The position numbers and the translations under genes are program-made. From an uncultured Prevotella sp. (GTDB lineage: Bacteria > Bacteroidota > Bacteroidia > Bacteroidales > Bacteroidaceae): 64,000 nt of DNA. The stretch spans positions 46,794 to 110,793 of the forward strand of contig CAMUYR010000008.1 in NCBI GenBank assembly GCA_947164965.1. Reading direction: 5' to 3'. How positions within the stretch are numbered: position 1 is the first letter of the stretch; every line of letters begins with the position of its first letter. This document shows positions 1 to 11,800 of this stretch, piece after piece. The notes under the pieces were generated by a model. That model ran no database searches. It had not been told where the DNA came from and saw nothing but the letters and a program-made list of their open reading frames with translations.

Positions 1-1
1 T

Positions 2-1780
2 CACCCCATGATCATGCGTGACAACGGACAGACGAAGAACAGCGGATTCAACATCAACGGATCTATCTATGGCGACTTTACACCAATTCAGGGCCTGACC
101 GTCACCTCGCGTTTTGGCTACCGTCTGGCGGGAACACGCAGCAACACCGTGTCGCAGCCTTTCTACGGCAATGCCGTGCAGAGTCGCAACTATCTGGACT
201 ATAGCAGCAGCTCGTCGACATCCATCTACTATCAGTGGGAAAACTTTGCCAACTATATGCGCCAGTTTGGTGGTCACACCATCACGGCGATGGTCGGTAT
301 GTCGTTCCAGAAGTCGTCAAGCGACGGCGTGACTGGTTCGCTGACAGGTAATGGCGAGGATGCCCTGACCAAGAACGACCCGCTGTTCTACTATCTGAAC
401 TATGCCAACGCCTCGGCCACGAAAGGTGTCAGCGGCGAGTTGAGCGAGAGTACCAAGTACTCATACTTCGGCCGTCTGTCGTACGACTTCTTGGGCCGTT
501 ATCTGCTGCAGGCTTCGCTGCGCGCTGATGCTGCCGACCTGTCGAAACTCTCCACGAAGACACGTTGGGGTTACTTCCCTGCAGTATCAGTAGGTTGGAC
601 AATCAGCGAGGAGAAATTCTTCGAGCCATTGAAGAAGTGGTTTGACAGTCTGAAATTCCGCGCCAGCTGGGGTCAGAATGGTAGCCTTTCGGCTCTGGGC
701 GGCTACAGCTACAGTACCGATATGGCGCAGGGTGGCCTGTATCCCTTCAGCACAGGTATCAACTATACGCAGGGTGCCGCTCCATCGACGATGGGTAACG
801 AAGACCTGAAGTGGGAGACCTCTGAGCAGCTGAACTTCGGTTTCGATGGCATACTCTTCGGTGGCCGCATGACCTTCGGCATTGACTACTATACGAAGAA
901 GACCAAGGACCTGCTGGTGTGGAACACCACGCCGTCGCTAGTCATCGGTGGCAGCACGTCGCCTATCAATGCCGGTAACGTAGAGAACAAGGGTTTCGAG
1001 TTCGAACTCGGCTGGCGCGACCATATCGGTGACTTCAGCTATGGTATCCGCGGTAACCTGTCGACGCTGAAGAACGAGGTAACCTATATCGACCCGTCGC
1101 TGAAACGTGTCGGCGGTACCACGTTCCATACCTATACTGTTACCTACTTCGAGCAGGGCTATCCCGTTTACTATTTCCGTGGCTACAAGTTTGCTGGCGT
1201 AAATCCCGAGACGGGTAACCCCACCTTTGAGGATCTCAACGATGACGGTCAGATTACTACCGACGACATGACAAACATCGGTGATGCCATTCCTTCCATT
1301 ACCTATGGTATTACCCTGACAGCAGCCTATAAAGGCTTCGACCTGACGGTATTCGGTACGGGTTCTGCAGGCAACAAGATATACAATTGTATCAATCGTC
1401 CCGACTATGTACAGTCGAACCGTCTGAAGGAAGTGTTCTACGACAACCGATGGACGGTGGACAACCCCAATGGTACCGTGCCCAAGGCAAATGCTGCCGA
1501 TATGGACAAATATGCTGTTTCGAGTGCTATGGTATATAGCGGAAACTATTTCAAGATCAAGCAGATTCAGCTGGGTTACAGCTTGCCGAAGAAACTCATC
1601 AGCAAGGCCTGTCTGAGCCATGCTCGCCTCTATGTGTCACTCGATGACTACTTCACTATTTCCAGCTATCCCGGTTTCGATCCAGAGGCCAGCGCCAATG
1701 CCACATCGGGTATGGGAATCGACAAGGGTGGCTATCCTACCTCTAAGAAAATTGTGTTCGGTTTGAATGTGGAATTCTAA
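2..1780 (+). CDS. SusC-like TonB-dependent receptor (C-terminal part, cut by window edge)
   Basis: Outer-membrane TonB-dependent receptor of the SusC/RagA class, which imports oligosaccharides together with its SusD partner. Only about the last 590 residues are present. The reading frame is open to the first base of the window, so the internal Met at base 8 is not the start and a SusC protein of about 1000 residues must begin upstream. The visible part is made of alternating aromatic and polar strands typical of the 22-strand barrel, with a late segment of the form GDAIPSITYG followed by GFDLTVFGTG, and it ends on a strand with a terminal Phe (GLNVEF), the usual end of an outer-membrane barrel. 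The SusD gene follows after 45 bp, so the two are surely co-transcribed. The substrate cannot be read from this part, but two esterases and a GH3 downstream suggest an esterified plant glycan. Confidence 0.93.
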   Translation, partial: HPMIMRDNGQTKNSGFNINGSIYGDFTPIQGLTVTSRFGYRLAGTRSNTVSQPFYGNAVQSRNYLDYSSSSSTSIYYQWENFANYMRQFGGHTITAMVGMSFQKSSSDGVTGSLTGNGEDALTKNDPLFYYLNYANASATKGVSGELSESTKYSYFGRLSYDFLGRYLLQASLRADAADLSKLSTKTRWGYFPAVSVGWTISEEKFFEPLKKWFDSLKFRASWGQNGSLSALGGYSYSTDMAQGGLYPFSTGINYTQGAAPSTMGNEDLKWETSEQLNFGFDGILFGGRMTFGIDYYTKKTKDLLVWNTTPSLVIGGSTSPINAGNVENKGFEFELGWRDHIGDFSYGIRGNLSTLKNEVTYIDPSLKRVGGTTFHTYTVTYFEQGYPVYYFRGYKFAGVNPETGNPTFEDLNDDGQITTDDMTNIGDAIPSITYGITLTAAYKGFDLTVFGTGSAGNKIYNCINRPDYVQSNRLKEVFYDNRWTVDNPNGTVPKANAADMDKYAVSSAMVYSGNYFKIKQIQLGYSLPKKLISKACLSHARLYVSLDDYFTISSYPGFDPEASANATSGMGIDKGGYPTSKKIVFGLNVEF

Positions 1781-1783
1781 GGG

Positions 1784-1818
1784 AAGGTAAAAAGGTAAAA
1801 AAGTAAAAAGGTAAAAAA
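1784..1818 (+). repeat. Purine-rich short tandem repeat between susC-like and susD-like genes
   Basis: About four copies of a unit like AAGGTAAAA fill the short spacer and end just before the SusD start. Similar repeats with GTGAAAA units precede the next gene near 3420. The purine runs may serve as ribosome-binding sequence. Confidence 0.6.
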
Positions 1819-1825
1819 TACGATT

Positions 1826-3418
1826 ATGAAAAAGAATATATTATATATGGCATTGCTAGCTGTCGGGCTGATGACATTCACTAGTTGTGAAAGCGAACTC
1901 GACATCGAAAAGCACGGCAACTTGGGTAATATGGATTCCTACTATACCAATGACGAGAATACTAACTCGGCTACAGCCTCGTTGTATCTGGAGATGCGCT
2001 CGCTGTACTATAACTGGTATATGACCAAGAACAGTCTGTCGGACGACGTCTGGGCCGGCGGTGGAGCACGTGGCGACAACGCAGATATGGAGAAACTGAA
2101 CGAGTATACGTTTGATGCTGACAACGGCATGATCAGTTCGCTCTATTCAGGTCTTTATTCAGTCATCTACAAGGCAAACCTGATTATCGACAAGACGAAG
2201 GGAAGCCTTGAGAATCCCAATGCGGAGAAGACGCCCGTCATGAAGCGTGCCATCAACGAGGCAAAGGTGTTCCGTGCATGGGCACACTTCGAACTCGTTA
2301 CGCTGTGGGGAACAGCGCCGGTGGTTGACCACTTGCTAGAACCTGGTGAATACCGTCAGGGCAACAGCACTCCTGAGGCACACTGGGCCCTTATCGAAAG
2401 CGACTTGACGGAGGCTATCAACAGCGGTACGCTACCTTCGAAGACGAATGCTGATGACCAGGAAACAGGCATCCGCATAACCAAGGAAACTGCTCAGGCC
2501 TTCCTGGCCAAGGCATACCTGTTCCAGGGCAAGAACGCTGAAGCTGCCTCGATGTTCGACAATGTCATCAATTCGGGCAAGTATGCGCTGTTTACGGCCG
2601 ACGAATACTACATGCAGTTCCACGCCCGCTACAACAATAACAGCGAATCGTTGTTCGAACTGCAGAAGCGCTACGACAGCGAGCAGATGTGGAACCAATG
2701 TGACTTTCTGATGTGTATGCAGGGCTGGCGTTCGGACAAGCTGAACTACAGTGGAATTGCTAACGGATTGTTGGCTCAGGGAACGTATGGCTTCCTGAAT
2801 CCCCGCAAGTCGCTCTACGACGCCTTTGTGGCCCATGAGGGTGAAGATGGTTACCGACTGTCGGAGAGCGTGCTGACGTACGACCAGTTGCAGGTGATTG
2901 GCGTCACGGTACAGACGGGCAAGAGCGTCTATGGCTGTGAGGGCTACTTCATGTGGAAAAACCAGGCGCTGGTGGAAGACTGCGTCATGGACTTCTCTGG
3001 TCTGCAGATTCTGCAGTACACTGACTTGAAGGTGATGCGCTATGCCGAGGTGCTGCTGTTGGCTGCTGAGGCTCACTTGCAGAACGGTAATAGTGCCAAG
3101 GCGCTGGAATACATCAACCAGATTCGTACCCGTGCCAAGGAAAAACTGCTGACAGCTGTGACGATGGACGACATCAAGCAGGAAAAGCGTCTGGAATTGT
3201 GTAATGAGTGCGTGCGCTATCAGGACCTGGTGCGCTGGGGCGATGCATCGTCGGCCATGAGCACCCAGGGCAAGGAGATTCCGTCGTTCACGACCACTGG
3301 CGTGGAATGGGGCTTCAAGAACGAGAGCTATGGTTTCAAGGACAAAAACATGTTGCTGCCCATTCCTTTGAAGGAGTTAGAAGTTAATCCTAACATGGAT
3401 AAAAATGTAGGATGGTAA
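1826..3418 (+). CDS. SusD-like glycan-binding lipoprotein
   Basis: Surface lipoprotein of the SusD/RagB family that forms a lid over its SusC partner and captures glycan. The N-terminus is a lipoprotein signal (MKKNILYMALLAVGLMTFTSC, Cys21 as the lipid site). The helical TPR-like core is recognisable, with the family motif AEVLLLAAEAHLQNGN near residue 410 and the C-terminal sequence ERRLEL-like (EKRLELCNECVRYQDLVRWG) at about 455-475. The protein ends with the characteristic LLPIPLKELEVNPNM segment. The length of 530 residues is normal. It lies 45 bp after the SusC gene and just before an esterase lipoprotein, as in many polysaccharide utilisation loci. The ligand is not predictable from the sequence. 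Confidence 0.96.
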   Translation: MKKNILYMALLAVGLMTFTSCESELDIEKHGNLGNMDSYYTNDENTNSATASLYLEMRSLYYNWYMTKNSLSDDVWAGGGARGDNADMEKLNEYTFDADNGMISSLYSGLYSVIYKANLIIDKTKGSLENPNAEKTPVMKRAINEAKVFRAWAHFELVTLWGTAPVVDHLLEPGEYRQGNSTPEAHWALIESDLTEAINSGTLPSKTNADDQETGIRITKETAQAFLAKAYLFQGKNAEAASMFDNVINSGKYALFTADEYYMQFHARYNNNSESLFELQKRYDSEQMWNQCDFLMCMQGWRSDKLNYSGIANGLLAQGTYGFLNPRKSLYDAFVAHEGEDGYRLSESVLTYDQLQVIGVTVQTGKSVYGCEGYFMWKNQALVEDCVMDFSGLQILQYTDLKVMRYAEVLLLAAEAHLQNGNSAKALEYINQIRTRAKEKLLTAVTMDDIKQEKRLELCNECVRYQDLVRWGDASSAMSTQGKEIPSFTTTGVEWGFKNESYGFKDKNMLLPIPLKELEVNPNMDKNVGW

Positions 3419-3455
3419 GAGAAGTGAAAAGTGAAAAATGAAAAAGGATATAATT

Positions 3456-5081
3456 ATGAAACAGATTAGATATATTTTGATGTTGCTGGTGATGATAGGT
3501 TTTACAGCCTGCGACAGCGACTCCATCGATGGTCTTAGCGGAAAGTACAACGACATCACTTTCTTCGATTTCTCGAATGTCACTGTACAGCCCACCGAGA
3601 AGCTGGGTAAGGGCGTCAAGGCCCTAAACACCACCTTTAGCGATGCCAGCGGCAACATGACGCTGCGCTTCGGCAGCAAGGAGTGGGTTCTGGGCGAGGG
3701 CACCTATGCACTGGTTCCTGACGTGAGCACTGCCGGCACCTATTCTGGCACCATCAACGGCTCTGCCATCAGCAGCGGTAACATAGACGTAAGCTTGGTG
3801 GGCGAGACATACTTTGTCAATGGCTTGGTAAAGACTGCCGACGGCAAGGAGTACAAAGCTTATTACAAGGGTCCCATGAGTTTCATTATCGGTGAGGACG
3901 ACCCGGAGCCCAGTGGCTACACGTTGAGTATTCAGACCAGTACCGTCGAAATTATGGACTGGACCACATGGCAGACTACGTCGTATCCCGATGTGACCAA
4001 GTACTCTATCACGATTTGTGATCCTAATGGTGCACAGGTGGCTTACTTCGATGTGATCAACGGCAACGACAAGACTGCCAATCAACTCACGGGTACTTAT
4101 ACCATCGTAGGCGATGCTCACGAGGCCATGCAAATCAGCGCAGGCTACTCATTACCCGACTACGGAATGGCCGGTGGTACAGCTTATCTTGACGATGCAG
4201 GTAAGATGCAGTATCTGACTGGTGGAACCGTGGAGATTACTACGGCAACAGGTATCGATGGAAGTACACTCTACTCGTTCAAGGGCACTAGTCTTAACAC
4301 CATCGATATTACCGGCGCAACTGGCAGCGGTTCATTCAACATCATGTTCGTATCTGTCCTTGAGGTTAAGGGTTCTGTTTACCGCGATATCACTATCGAC
4401 AGTCAGATTCTTGGCACACAGATGAAGTACTCTGTTTATCTGCCAGAAGGTTACGATGGTCAGACCACTCTGCCCGTGCTATACATGCTACACGGCTATG
4501 GCGACGATCAGAACTCATGGCTCGACAAGGGTAACCTTGCTGCACTGACCAGTGCTGCTATCGATGGTGGCGAAGTAGGAAAAATGGTAGTTGTTACGCC
4601 TGATGCACAACAAACCTTCTACTGCAACGGTGTCCAGAACGGTATGGCTTACGAGGACTATTTCTTCCAGGAGCTGGTTCCTACCATCGAGGGCATGTTC
4701 AACGTTGGTAAGGACAAGTCGAAGCGCGCCATCGGCGGTTTGTCGATGGGTGGCTACGGCACGCTCTACTATGCCGTACAGCACTACGACATGTTCTGCT
4801 GTGCTTATGCTATGAGTCCAGCCTGCTACATCGAAGGTCTGCCCAACCTCTTCGAGCTCTATCCCAATGCGCCTGACAAGGCTGCCCTGCCCGAACTGAC
4901 CATCGAGGTAGGAACAGAGGACGAGACGGTTTACGGTATGTGTCCTTATCTTGCTGCTTATATCAGCGGCTCAGGCGTTACCAACTTCGAATATATCGAG
5001 CGTTCCGGCGTACACGATTGGGCATTCTGGAAGGGTTGTTATCCGAAATTTTTGACAAAACTTGGTCAATATTTCAAATAA
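3456..5081 (+). CDS. Surface lipoprotein with C-terminal CE1-type (esterase D-like) carbohydrate esterase domain
   Basis: Secreted esterase, probably removing feruloyl or acetyl groups from plant polysaccharide. The ATG at 3456 gives a clean lipoprotein signal (MKQIRYILMLLVMIGFTAC) with AGGA seven bases upstream; an ATG at 3438 in the same frame would only add six residues. Residues 20-310 have no recognised catalytic motif and look like two beta-sandwich modules, in the position where SusE/SusF-type binding proteins sit in other loci. The last 230 residues are an alpha/beta hydrolase: LYMLHGYGDDQNSW (oxyanion region), GGLSMGGYG with the nucleophile Ser, and a late GVHDW with the catalytic His. 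A fused binding module and esterase is inferred. The choice between feruloyl and acetyl substrate is open. It lies in the same direction as SusC/SusD, 37 bp after SusD. Confidence 0.85.
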   Translation: MKQIRYILMLLVMIGFTACDSDSIDGLSGKYNDITFFDFSNVTVQPTEKLGKGVKALNTTFSDASGNMTLRFGSKEWVLGEGTYALVPDVSTAGTYSGTINGSAISSGNIDVSLVGETYFVNGLVKTADGKEYKAYYKGPMSFIIGEDDPEPSGYTLSIQTSTVEIMDWTTWQTTSYPDVTKYSITICDPNGAQVAYFDVINGNDKTANQLTGTYTIVGDAHEAMQISAGYSLPDYGMAGGTAYLDDAGKMQYLTGGTVEITTATGIDGSTLYSFKGTSLNTIDITGATGSGSFNIMFVSVLEVKGSVYRDITIDSQILGTQMKYSVYLPEGYDGQTTLPVLYMLHGYGDDQNSWLDKGNLAALTSAAIDGGEVGKMVVVTPDAQQTFYCNGVQNGMAYEDYFFQELVPTIEGMFNVGKDKSKRAIGGLSMGGYGTLYYAVQHYDMFCCAYAMSPACYIEGLPNLFELYPNAPDKAALPELTIEVGTEDETVYGMCPYLAAYISGSGVTNFEYIERSGVHDWAFWKGCYPKFLTKLGQYFK

Positions 5082-5094
5082 TTTTGTATATTTG
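5062..5094 (+). promoter_or_regulatory. Bacteroidetes promoter for the second esterase
   Basis: TATATTTG at 5087-5094 matches the -7 element TAnnTTTG, with a TTGG about 22 bp upstream. It overlaps the end of the first esterase gene and lies about 30 bp before the next start, so the esterase/GH3 pair may be transcribed independently of the SusC operon. Confidence 0.6.
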
Positions 5095-5107
5095 CAGCAT
5101 CTAATAA

Positions 5108-6340
<1,233 letters not shown>

Positions 6341-6348
6341 AAAGCATT

Positions 6349-8709
6349 ATGAAAAAATCCGTTATTTTTGCCCTCGGTATGGCTGCCCTTATGGTGGGTT
6401 GTACATCTGCCGACAAAGTGACTAAGAACACGATCAATCAGAAAGAAACTATGGCAAAGATGTCTCTTGAGGACAAAGCCCATTTCGTGATTGGTACAGG
6501 TATGGCCGGATTCTCTGGAGACGACGCCGTGATAGGTGCCACCAAGAGTCTTGTGCCTGGTGCTGCTGGTACTACCTATCCGCTTGATTCGCTGGGTATT
6601 CCTGCTGTGGTATTGGCTGACGGTCCTGCCGGACTGCGTATTGACGCTACTCGTGAAGGCGACTCTGCCACTTATTATTGCACCCACTTCCCCATTGGTA
6701 CGTTGCTGGCTTCTACTTGGAACACCAAATTAGTAGAAGAGGTAGGCCAGGCAATCGGTGAAGAAGTGAAAGAGTATGGTGCCGACGTTCTGCTGGCTCC
6801 AGCTCTGAATATTATGCGTAACCCTCTTTGTGGTCGTAACTTTGAGTATTATTCTGAAGATCCCGTTGTGGCTGGTAAAACTGCAGCTGCCTATATTATT
6901 GGCGTACAGAAGAATGATGTGGGTACGAGCATCAAGCACTTTGCTGCCAACAACCAGGAGACAAACCGCATGAATACTGATGCACACATCTCTCAGCGTG
7001 CCCTGCGTGAAATCTATCTGAAGGGTTTTGAGATTGCAATCAAGGAGGCTAAGCCTTGGACAGTGATGACTTCTTATAACTACATTAATGGTATTTATTC
7101 CTCTGAGAGCAAAGACCTCGTGACTACAATCCTGCGCGATGAGTGGGGCTACGAGGGAACGGTGATGACCGACTGGTTTGGTGGTAAGGACGGTGCCAAG
7201 CAGATGTGGGCTGGTAACGATATGTTGCAACCAGGTAAGAAGGAACAGTTTGACAGCATCGTAGCTGGCGTAAAGAGTGGCAAGCTGGACGAGGCTGATC
7301 TCGATCGTTGTGTTCAGCGCATCCTGAACCTCGTAGAGAAGAGTCCCCGCTATCAGGGTTATCAGTTCTCAAACAAGCCCGACCTCAAGGCTCATGCGGC
7401 TGTGACTCGTCAGTCGGCTGCCGAGGGTATGGTATTGATGAAGAACAATGCGGTTCTGCCTCTGAAGGAGAGTGTCAAGAACGTTGCCCTTTATGGTAAC
7501 ACCTCTTATGATTTTATAGCTGGTGGTACTGGTTCTGGTAACGTAAACCATGCTTATGTAGTATCTCTGGTTGATGGTCTGAAGAATGGTGGCTATACTA
7601 TCTCTGACGAGATGAAGACTGCTTACGAAACCTATATTGCTGACTGCAAGAAGAAGGCTGAGGCCGAACTTGAAGAGATGGCCAAGAAAGATCCTAAGGT
7701 AGGTCAGCTTGCTAAGTTCCTGCCAGGTACACTGCCCGCAGAAAAGCAGTTCTCAGCTGATGAACTAGCAGCTCAGGCAGCTCAGGCTGATGTTGCTGTC
7801 ATCACTATCGGCCGAATCTCTGGTGAGTTCCTTGATAGAAAGGTAGCTGATTTCAACCTTAACGATTCAGAGAAGAAACTGATTCAGCAAGTTTGTGACG
7901 TCTATCATAAGGCAGGCAAGCAGGTGGTTGTGTTGCTGAACATTGGTGGCGTTATTGAAACGGCTTCTTGGAAGGATATGCCTGATGCTATTCTCTGCGC
8001 ATGGCAGGCAGGTCAGGAAGGCGGTAATAGTGTTGTTGATGTACTTAGCGGTAAGCAGTCGCCCTCTGGTAAGTTCACGATGACATGGCCTGTGAAGTTT
8101 ACAGACGCCTATTCCTCTAAGAATTTCCCCATCGATCAAGATCCTCGTATCGATATGATGAATCAAGGTCAGAAAGGTAACGTGAAGAACGTTGACTATA
8201 CCGACTATGAGGAGGATGTTTATGTGGGCTATCGCTACTTCGACTCGTTCAATGTTCCAGTTAGCTATCCGTTCGGTTTTGGCCTGAGCTATACCACCTT
8301 TGAGTATAGTGATGCCAAGATAGCCCAGAAGAACGACATCTACGACATCACGGTAACAGTTAAGAATACAGGAAAGTTCGAGGGCAAGGAGGTTGTGGAG
8401 CTATATATCTCTGCTCCTGACAACAAGGCAGCCAATAAGCCAGCCAAAGAACTGAAGGCTTATGCAAAGACTAAACTGTTGAAACCAGGCGAGAGCGAGA
8501 CTCTCACTCTAAGCATTACTGCTCCTGAATTGGCTTCGTTCGATGAGGCCGCATCTGCATGGGTAGTTGCTGAGGGTGAATATCAGTTCCTCATTGGTGC
8601 ATCCTCACAGGATATCAAGGCAACCCTCACAGCCAAAGCTAAGTCCTTCCAGACAAAGACCAATAACGTGATGAAGCCCCAGGTTCAAATGAATCTTCTG
8701 AAGCGATAA
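6349..8709 (+). CDS. GH3 beta-glycosidase lipoprotein (beta-glucosidase-like)
   Basis: Exo-acting glycosidase of family GH3 that removes terminal beta-linked sugars from imported oligosaccharides. An upstream in-frame ATG at 6286 would overlap the esterase gene by 55 bp; the ATG at 6349 starts a lipoprotein signal (MKKSVIFALGMAALMVGC, Cys18) and is preferred. The TIM-barrel domain carries the KHFAANNQE motif and the nucleophile Asp275 in VMTDWFGG. The alpha/beta sandwich domain starts around GMVLMKNNAVLPL, and the C-terminus is a fibronectin III-like domain (VTVKNTGKFEGKEVVELYI). A length of 786 residues is typical. It closes the SusC/SusD/esterase transcript, followed by a strong terminator. 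Beta-glucosidase is the nearest guess; GH3 also holds xylosidases. Confidence 0.92.
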   Translation: MKKSVIFALGMAALMVGCTSADKVTKNTINQKETMAKMSLEDKAHFVIGTGMAGFSGDDAVIGATKSLVPGAAGTTYPLDSLGIPAVVLADGPAGLRIDATREGDSATYYCTHFPIGTLLASTWNTKLVEEVGQAIGEEVKEYGADVLLAPALNIMRNPLCGRNFEYYSEDPVVAGKTAAAYIIGVQKNDVGTSIKHFAANNQETNRMNTDAHISQRALREIYLKGFEIAIKEAKPWTVMTSYNYINGIYSSESKDLVTTILRDEWGYEGTVMTDWFGGKDGAKQMWAGNDMLQPGKKEQFDSIVAGVKSGKLDEADLDRCVQRILNLVEKSPRYQGYQFSNKPDLKAHAAVTRQSAAEGMVLMKNNAVLPLKESVKNVALYGNTSYDFIAGGTGSGNVNHAYVVSLVDGLKNGGYTISDEMKTAYETYIADCKKKAEAELEEMAKKDPKVGQLAKFLPGTLPAEKQFSADELAAQAAQADVAVITIGRISGEFLDRKVADFNLNDSEKKLIQQVCDVYHKAGKQVVVLLNIGGVIETASWKDMPDAILCAWQAGQEGGNSVVDVLSGKQSPSGKFTMTWPVKFTDAYSSKNFPIDQDPRIDMMNQGQKGNVKNVDYTDYEEDVYVGYRYFDSFNVPVSYPFGFGLSYTTFEYSDAKIAQKNDIYDITVTVKNTGKFEGKEVVELYISAPDNKAANKPAKELKAYAKTKLLKPGESETLTLSITAPELASFDEAASAWVVAEGEYQFLIGASSQDIKATLTAKAKSFQTKTNNVMKPQVQMNLLKR

Positions 8710-8727
8710 TCACTATCGGATAAAAGA

Positions 8728-8779
8728 AATGTACGGAGATGTACACAAAGAACTTAGTGTACTCTCTGTACATTTTTTT
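8728..8779 (+). terminator. Rho-independent terminator after the GH3 gene
   Basis: An inverted repeat of about 18 bp (arms begin AATGTAC and end GTACATT, with one mismatch and one bulge) is followed directly by seven T. It ends the first operon and separates it from the HTCS gene. Confidence 0.88.
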
Positions 8780-8811
8780 GCCTTATCATCTTCCTTTTCC
8801 AATTTATTTAT

Positions 8812-8819
8812 TATCTTTG
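8812..8819 (+). promoter_or_regulatory. TATCTTTG -7 element of the HTCS gene
   Basis: A perfect TAnnTTTG element sits only four bases before the HTCS ATG, so the transcript would have almost no leader. No good TTTG is visible 19-21 bp upstream. Confidence 0.6.
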
Positions 8820-8823
8820 CAGC

Positions 8824-11800
8824 ATGATTACAAATAAAGCTAAAAACCTCATTCTTTGGACTTTGGTGGCTCTGTTTCTGGCCGCCTGTACAAATGACAA
8901 TCCCACTGATGGTGATCGTGATAAAGATGAGGAATATGGAATGGTCGTGGCTCAGGAACTCTCTAACAGCCGCGTGCAAGATATAGCGGAGGATGCCACT
9001 GGTCAACTTTGGATAGCAACTTTCCGTGGCCTCAATCGATATGATGGACACGAATATCACCAATACTTCTGTACCGAAGACTCGCTGGGGCTGCCAGATA
9101 ATAACGTGCAAAGCCTGCTCTGTGACAAACGTGGGCGTTTGTGGGTGGCTACTGTGAATGGTGTCTGCCGGTATACACGTAAAGACTGTTTTACGCGCAT
9201 CCCTATGCAGACCGGTAATCGCAATGCCCGAAAACTGCTTCAGGATTCGAAAGGACGCGTCTTTGTTTATAATGGCATGGAAGTCTTGCTCTACGACGAG
9301 CTGCACAATATCTTCTTGCCCCGAATCAAGAGACCTATGACCAATCAGGCATGGGGAGACTTCTTCATCGACTCTGCTGACGATATTCTGCTCGTAGGAC
9401 CAGACAATCTAATCATCTATGGAGGCGATGACTTTAAACTGCGTATCGTGCAGAAACATACCGAGGGAACTGGCTTTTACTATTTTGAAATGTTGGAAAA
9501 CGGGTTGTTGCTTTCCTCTGGCAACGGTACGTTGCTTATCTTTGATACTAAGGCCCGTAAGCAAGTACCCCTTAGTCCAGAAATGGAATACAGACTACTG
9601 GCTCACGGCAGCGTAGTACAAGCGGCCTGTCTGCTTGACAACAACACCATCTTGCTCAGCACTTCGAAAAACGGACTCTTTGAACTGAACCTGTTGGCAC
9701 ATTCGCTCGTGGGCGAAGGGGATGCTGACTTTACCATCCCTGTGCCCGACGCCTATGTTACCCAGATATTCCAGGACTCACGTCATAATATCTGGCTTGG
9801 TACTTACGATAAGGGACTTTTTGCCGACTATTATTATAAGGAGAAATTTGGTGGCAGCGACAGCTACATCAATCGCGTAATAGATAATTCGTCAGTTCTT
9901 GCAGTAGCTGTGGACAAGCAGGAGAACCTCTGGGTGTCGACACTTTTGAAGGGTGTCTTTGTCTATCAAACCACCACTCAGAAAGCCGAGCAAATAGTCA
10001 TAGAAGGACTTCCCGCTGGTGAAACGAAAAATGCTGTAAATCACATCTTCTGTGACCGTGATGGTATGTTGTGGCTTTCCACTACGAACATCGTCATGAA
10101 ATGCCGTTATGATGGTCAACGTCTTCATATCCTTGGTCAGTGGCCTGTTCCTATGGCTATGGACTTCGAACAGACTGATGACGGCACCGTTTGGGTATCC
10201 TCTAGTACTACCTATATTTTTGGCTTCCATCCAGATAGCAGTGAGCCAGAGGCTAAACAGACTTTTAATGTTGATTACACCTTCATACCCTCGTTGTTAA
10301 AGCTCAATGACGGCATGATGCTTATCTCTGCCTTCTATCAGAAAATCATGAGTATGAATCCCCAGACGGGTAAGCTGACCCAGCTTGAAATACCAGATAT
10401 GCAGAAGTGTATCCGTAGAAGCGTATTTATTCCCACTGACATGCTTCAAGACAAGAATGGCAATGTATGGATAGGTACTGTGAGCAACGGTCTGCTTCGT
10501 TATAATCCCAAGATGAATACCATGACACGTATTGCAGGTCTGTCGTGCTCCGATGTGGCTAGTATTGAAGAAGGCCATCAGGGCAATCTTTGGATCAGTA
10601 CGATGAAAGGCCTGAACCGACTGGACATTAAGACTGGACGCATTACCTCGCTCTATAAGGCCGACGGCCTGGCTGGTGACGAGTTTACAGACCGCGCCTC
10701 TTGTCGGTTGCCTAACGGCAGTCTCGTATTTGGCGGCACTGATGGCATCACGATGTTTAATCCTGCCGACATCGACACGCTCCGCAAGATACCTTTGCGT
10801 TTCTGTCACCTGAAGATCCATAACCAACTGGTGCGCCCCTCCCAAAACGGTTCCATCGATGCCATGCTCGACAGCTGTGATGTGGTCCGCCTGCGTCACG
10901 ACCAAAACAGCTTCTCTATCTCCTTCACTGCCCTTGACTTCGGAGAATATGAGCGTGTACATTATTACTATAAACTCGACGGTTTCGACAATGAGTGGAT
11001 TGATGCAGGAAGTAGTCATAGCGCCAGTTATGCTAATTTGCCGGCAGGTCATTATACTTTTCATGTCCGTACTACCGACAGTGCCAGCGATATGGATAAT
11101 AGCGACGAGCGCACCATCAGCATTGTGGTGGAAACGTCGCCGGCGTTCTCATGGTGGGCTTGGCTCATCTACGTCGTATTGGGTAGTCTACTGGCATGGT
11201 ATCTCTATCGCAATGCCAAACACGTTGTTAAGGCTCGCAGGGCAGCTCGTCAGGCACAGATGGAGAAGGAACAAGAAAAGCGGGTCAATGCGATGAACAT
11301 GAGTTTCTTTGCCAATATTGCCCATGAGTTCCGCACACCTCTTACGATGATTGCCGGTCCTGTTGGCCAATTGGCTAAGAACGCCTCGCTTGATGGTGAG
11401 GAGCGCGGTCTGCTCAGTATCGCCCAACGAAGTATACAACGTATGTTCAAGCTTGTCAACCAGCTTATGGACTTTAATAAACTGGAGAATGACACGTTAC
11501 GACTGTGCGTAGAGGAGATTGATGTCGTGGAGGCTATGAACAACATCTGTGACACCTTTGAATTCAACGTGAAGGAGAAAGGACTGACCCTTAACAGATA
11601 TGGTTTGGAAGATGAGTTGAGGGCATGGACCGACGGGGATAAACTGGAAAAGATAGTTTCGAACCTATTGTCAAATGCTCTGAAGTTTACGCCTAGCGGT
11701 GGACATATTGACGTCACTCTTGACATAGTTGACGATAAGGTGAAGGTAACTATTGCAGATACAGGGAAAGGTATCCCTGAGGAACAGAAGGAAAATATCT

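Noticed and set aside
5051..5066. A further copy of the GACAAAA motif before the second esterase
   Set aside because: GACAAAA is present but the spacing to a GTC block is wrong and a normal TAnnTTTG promoter lies next to it.
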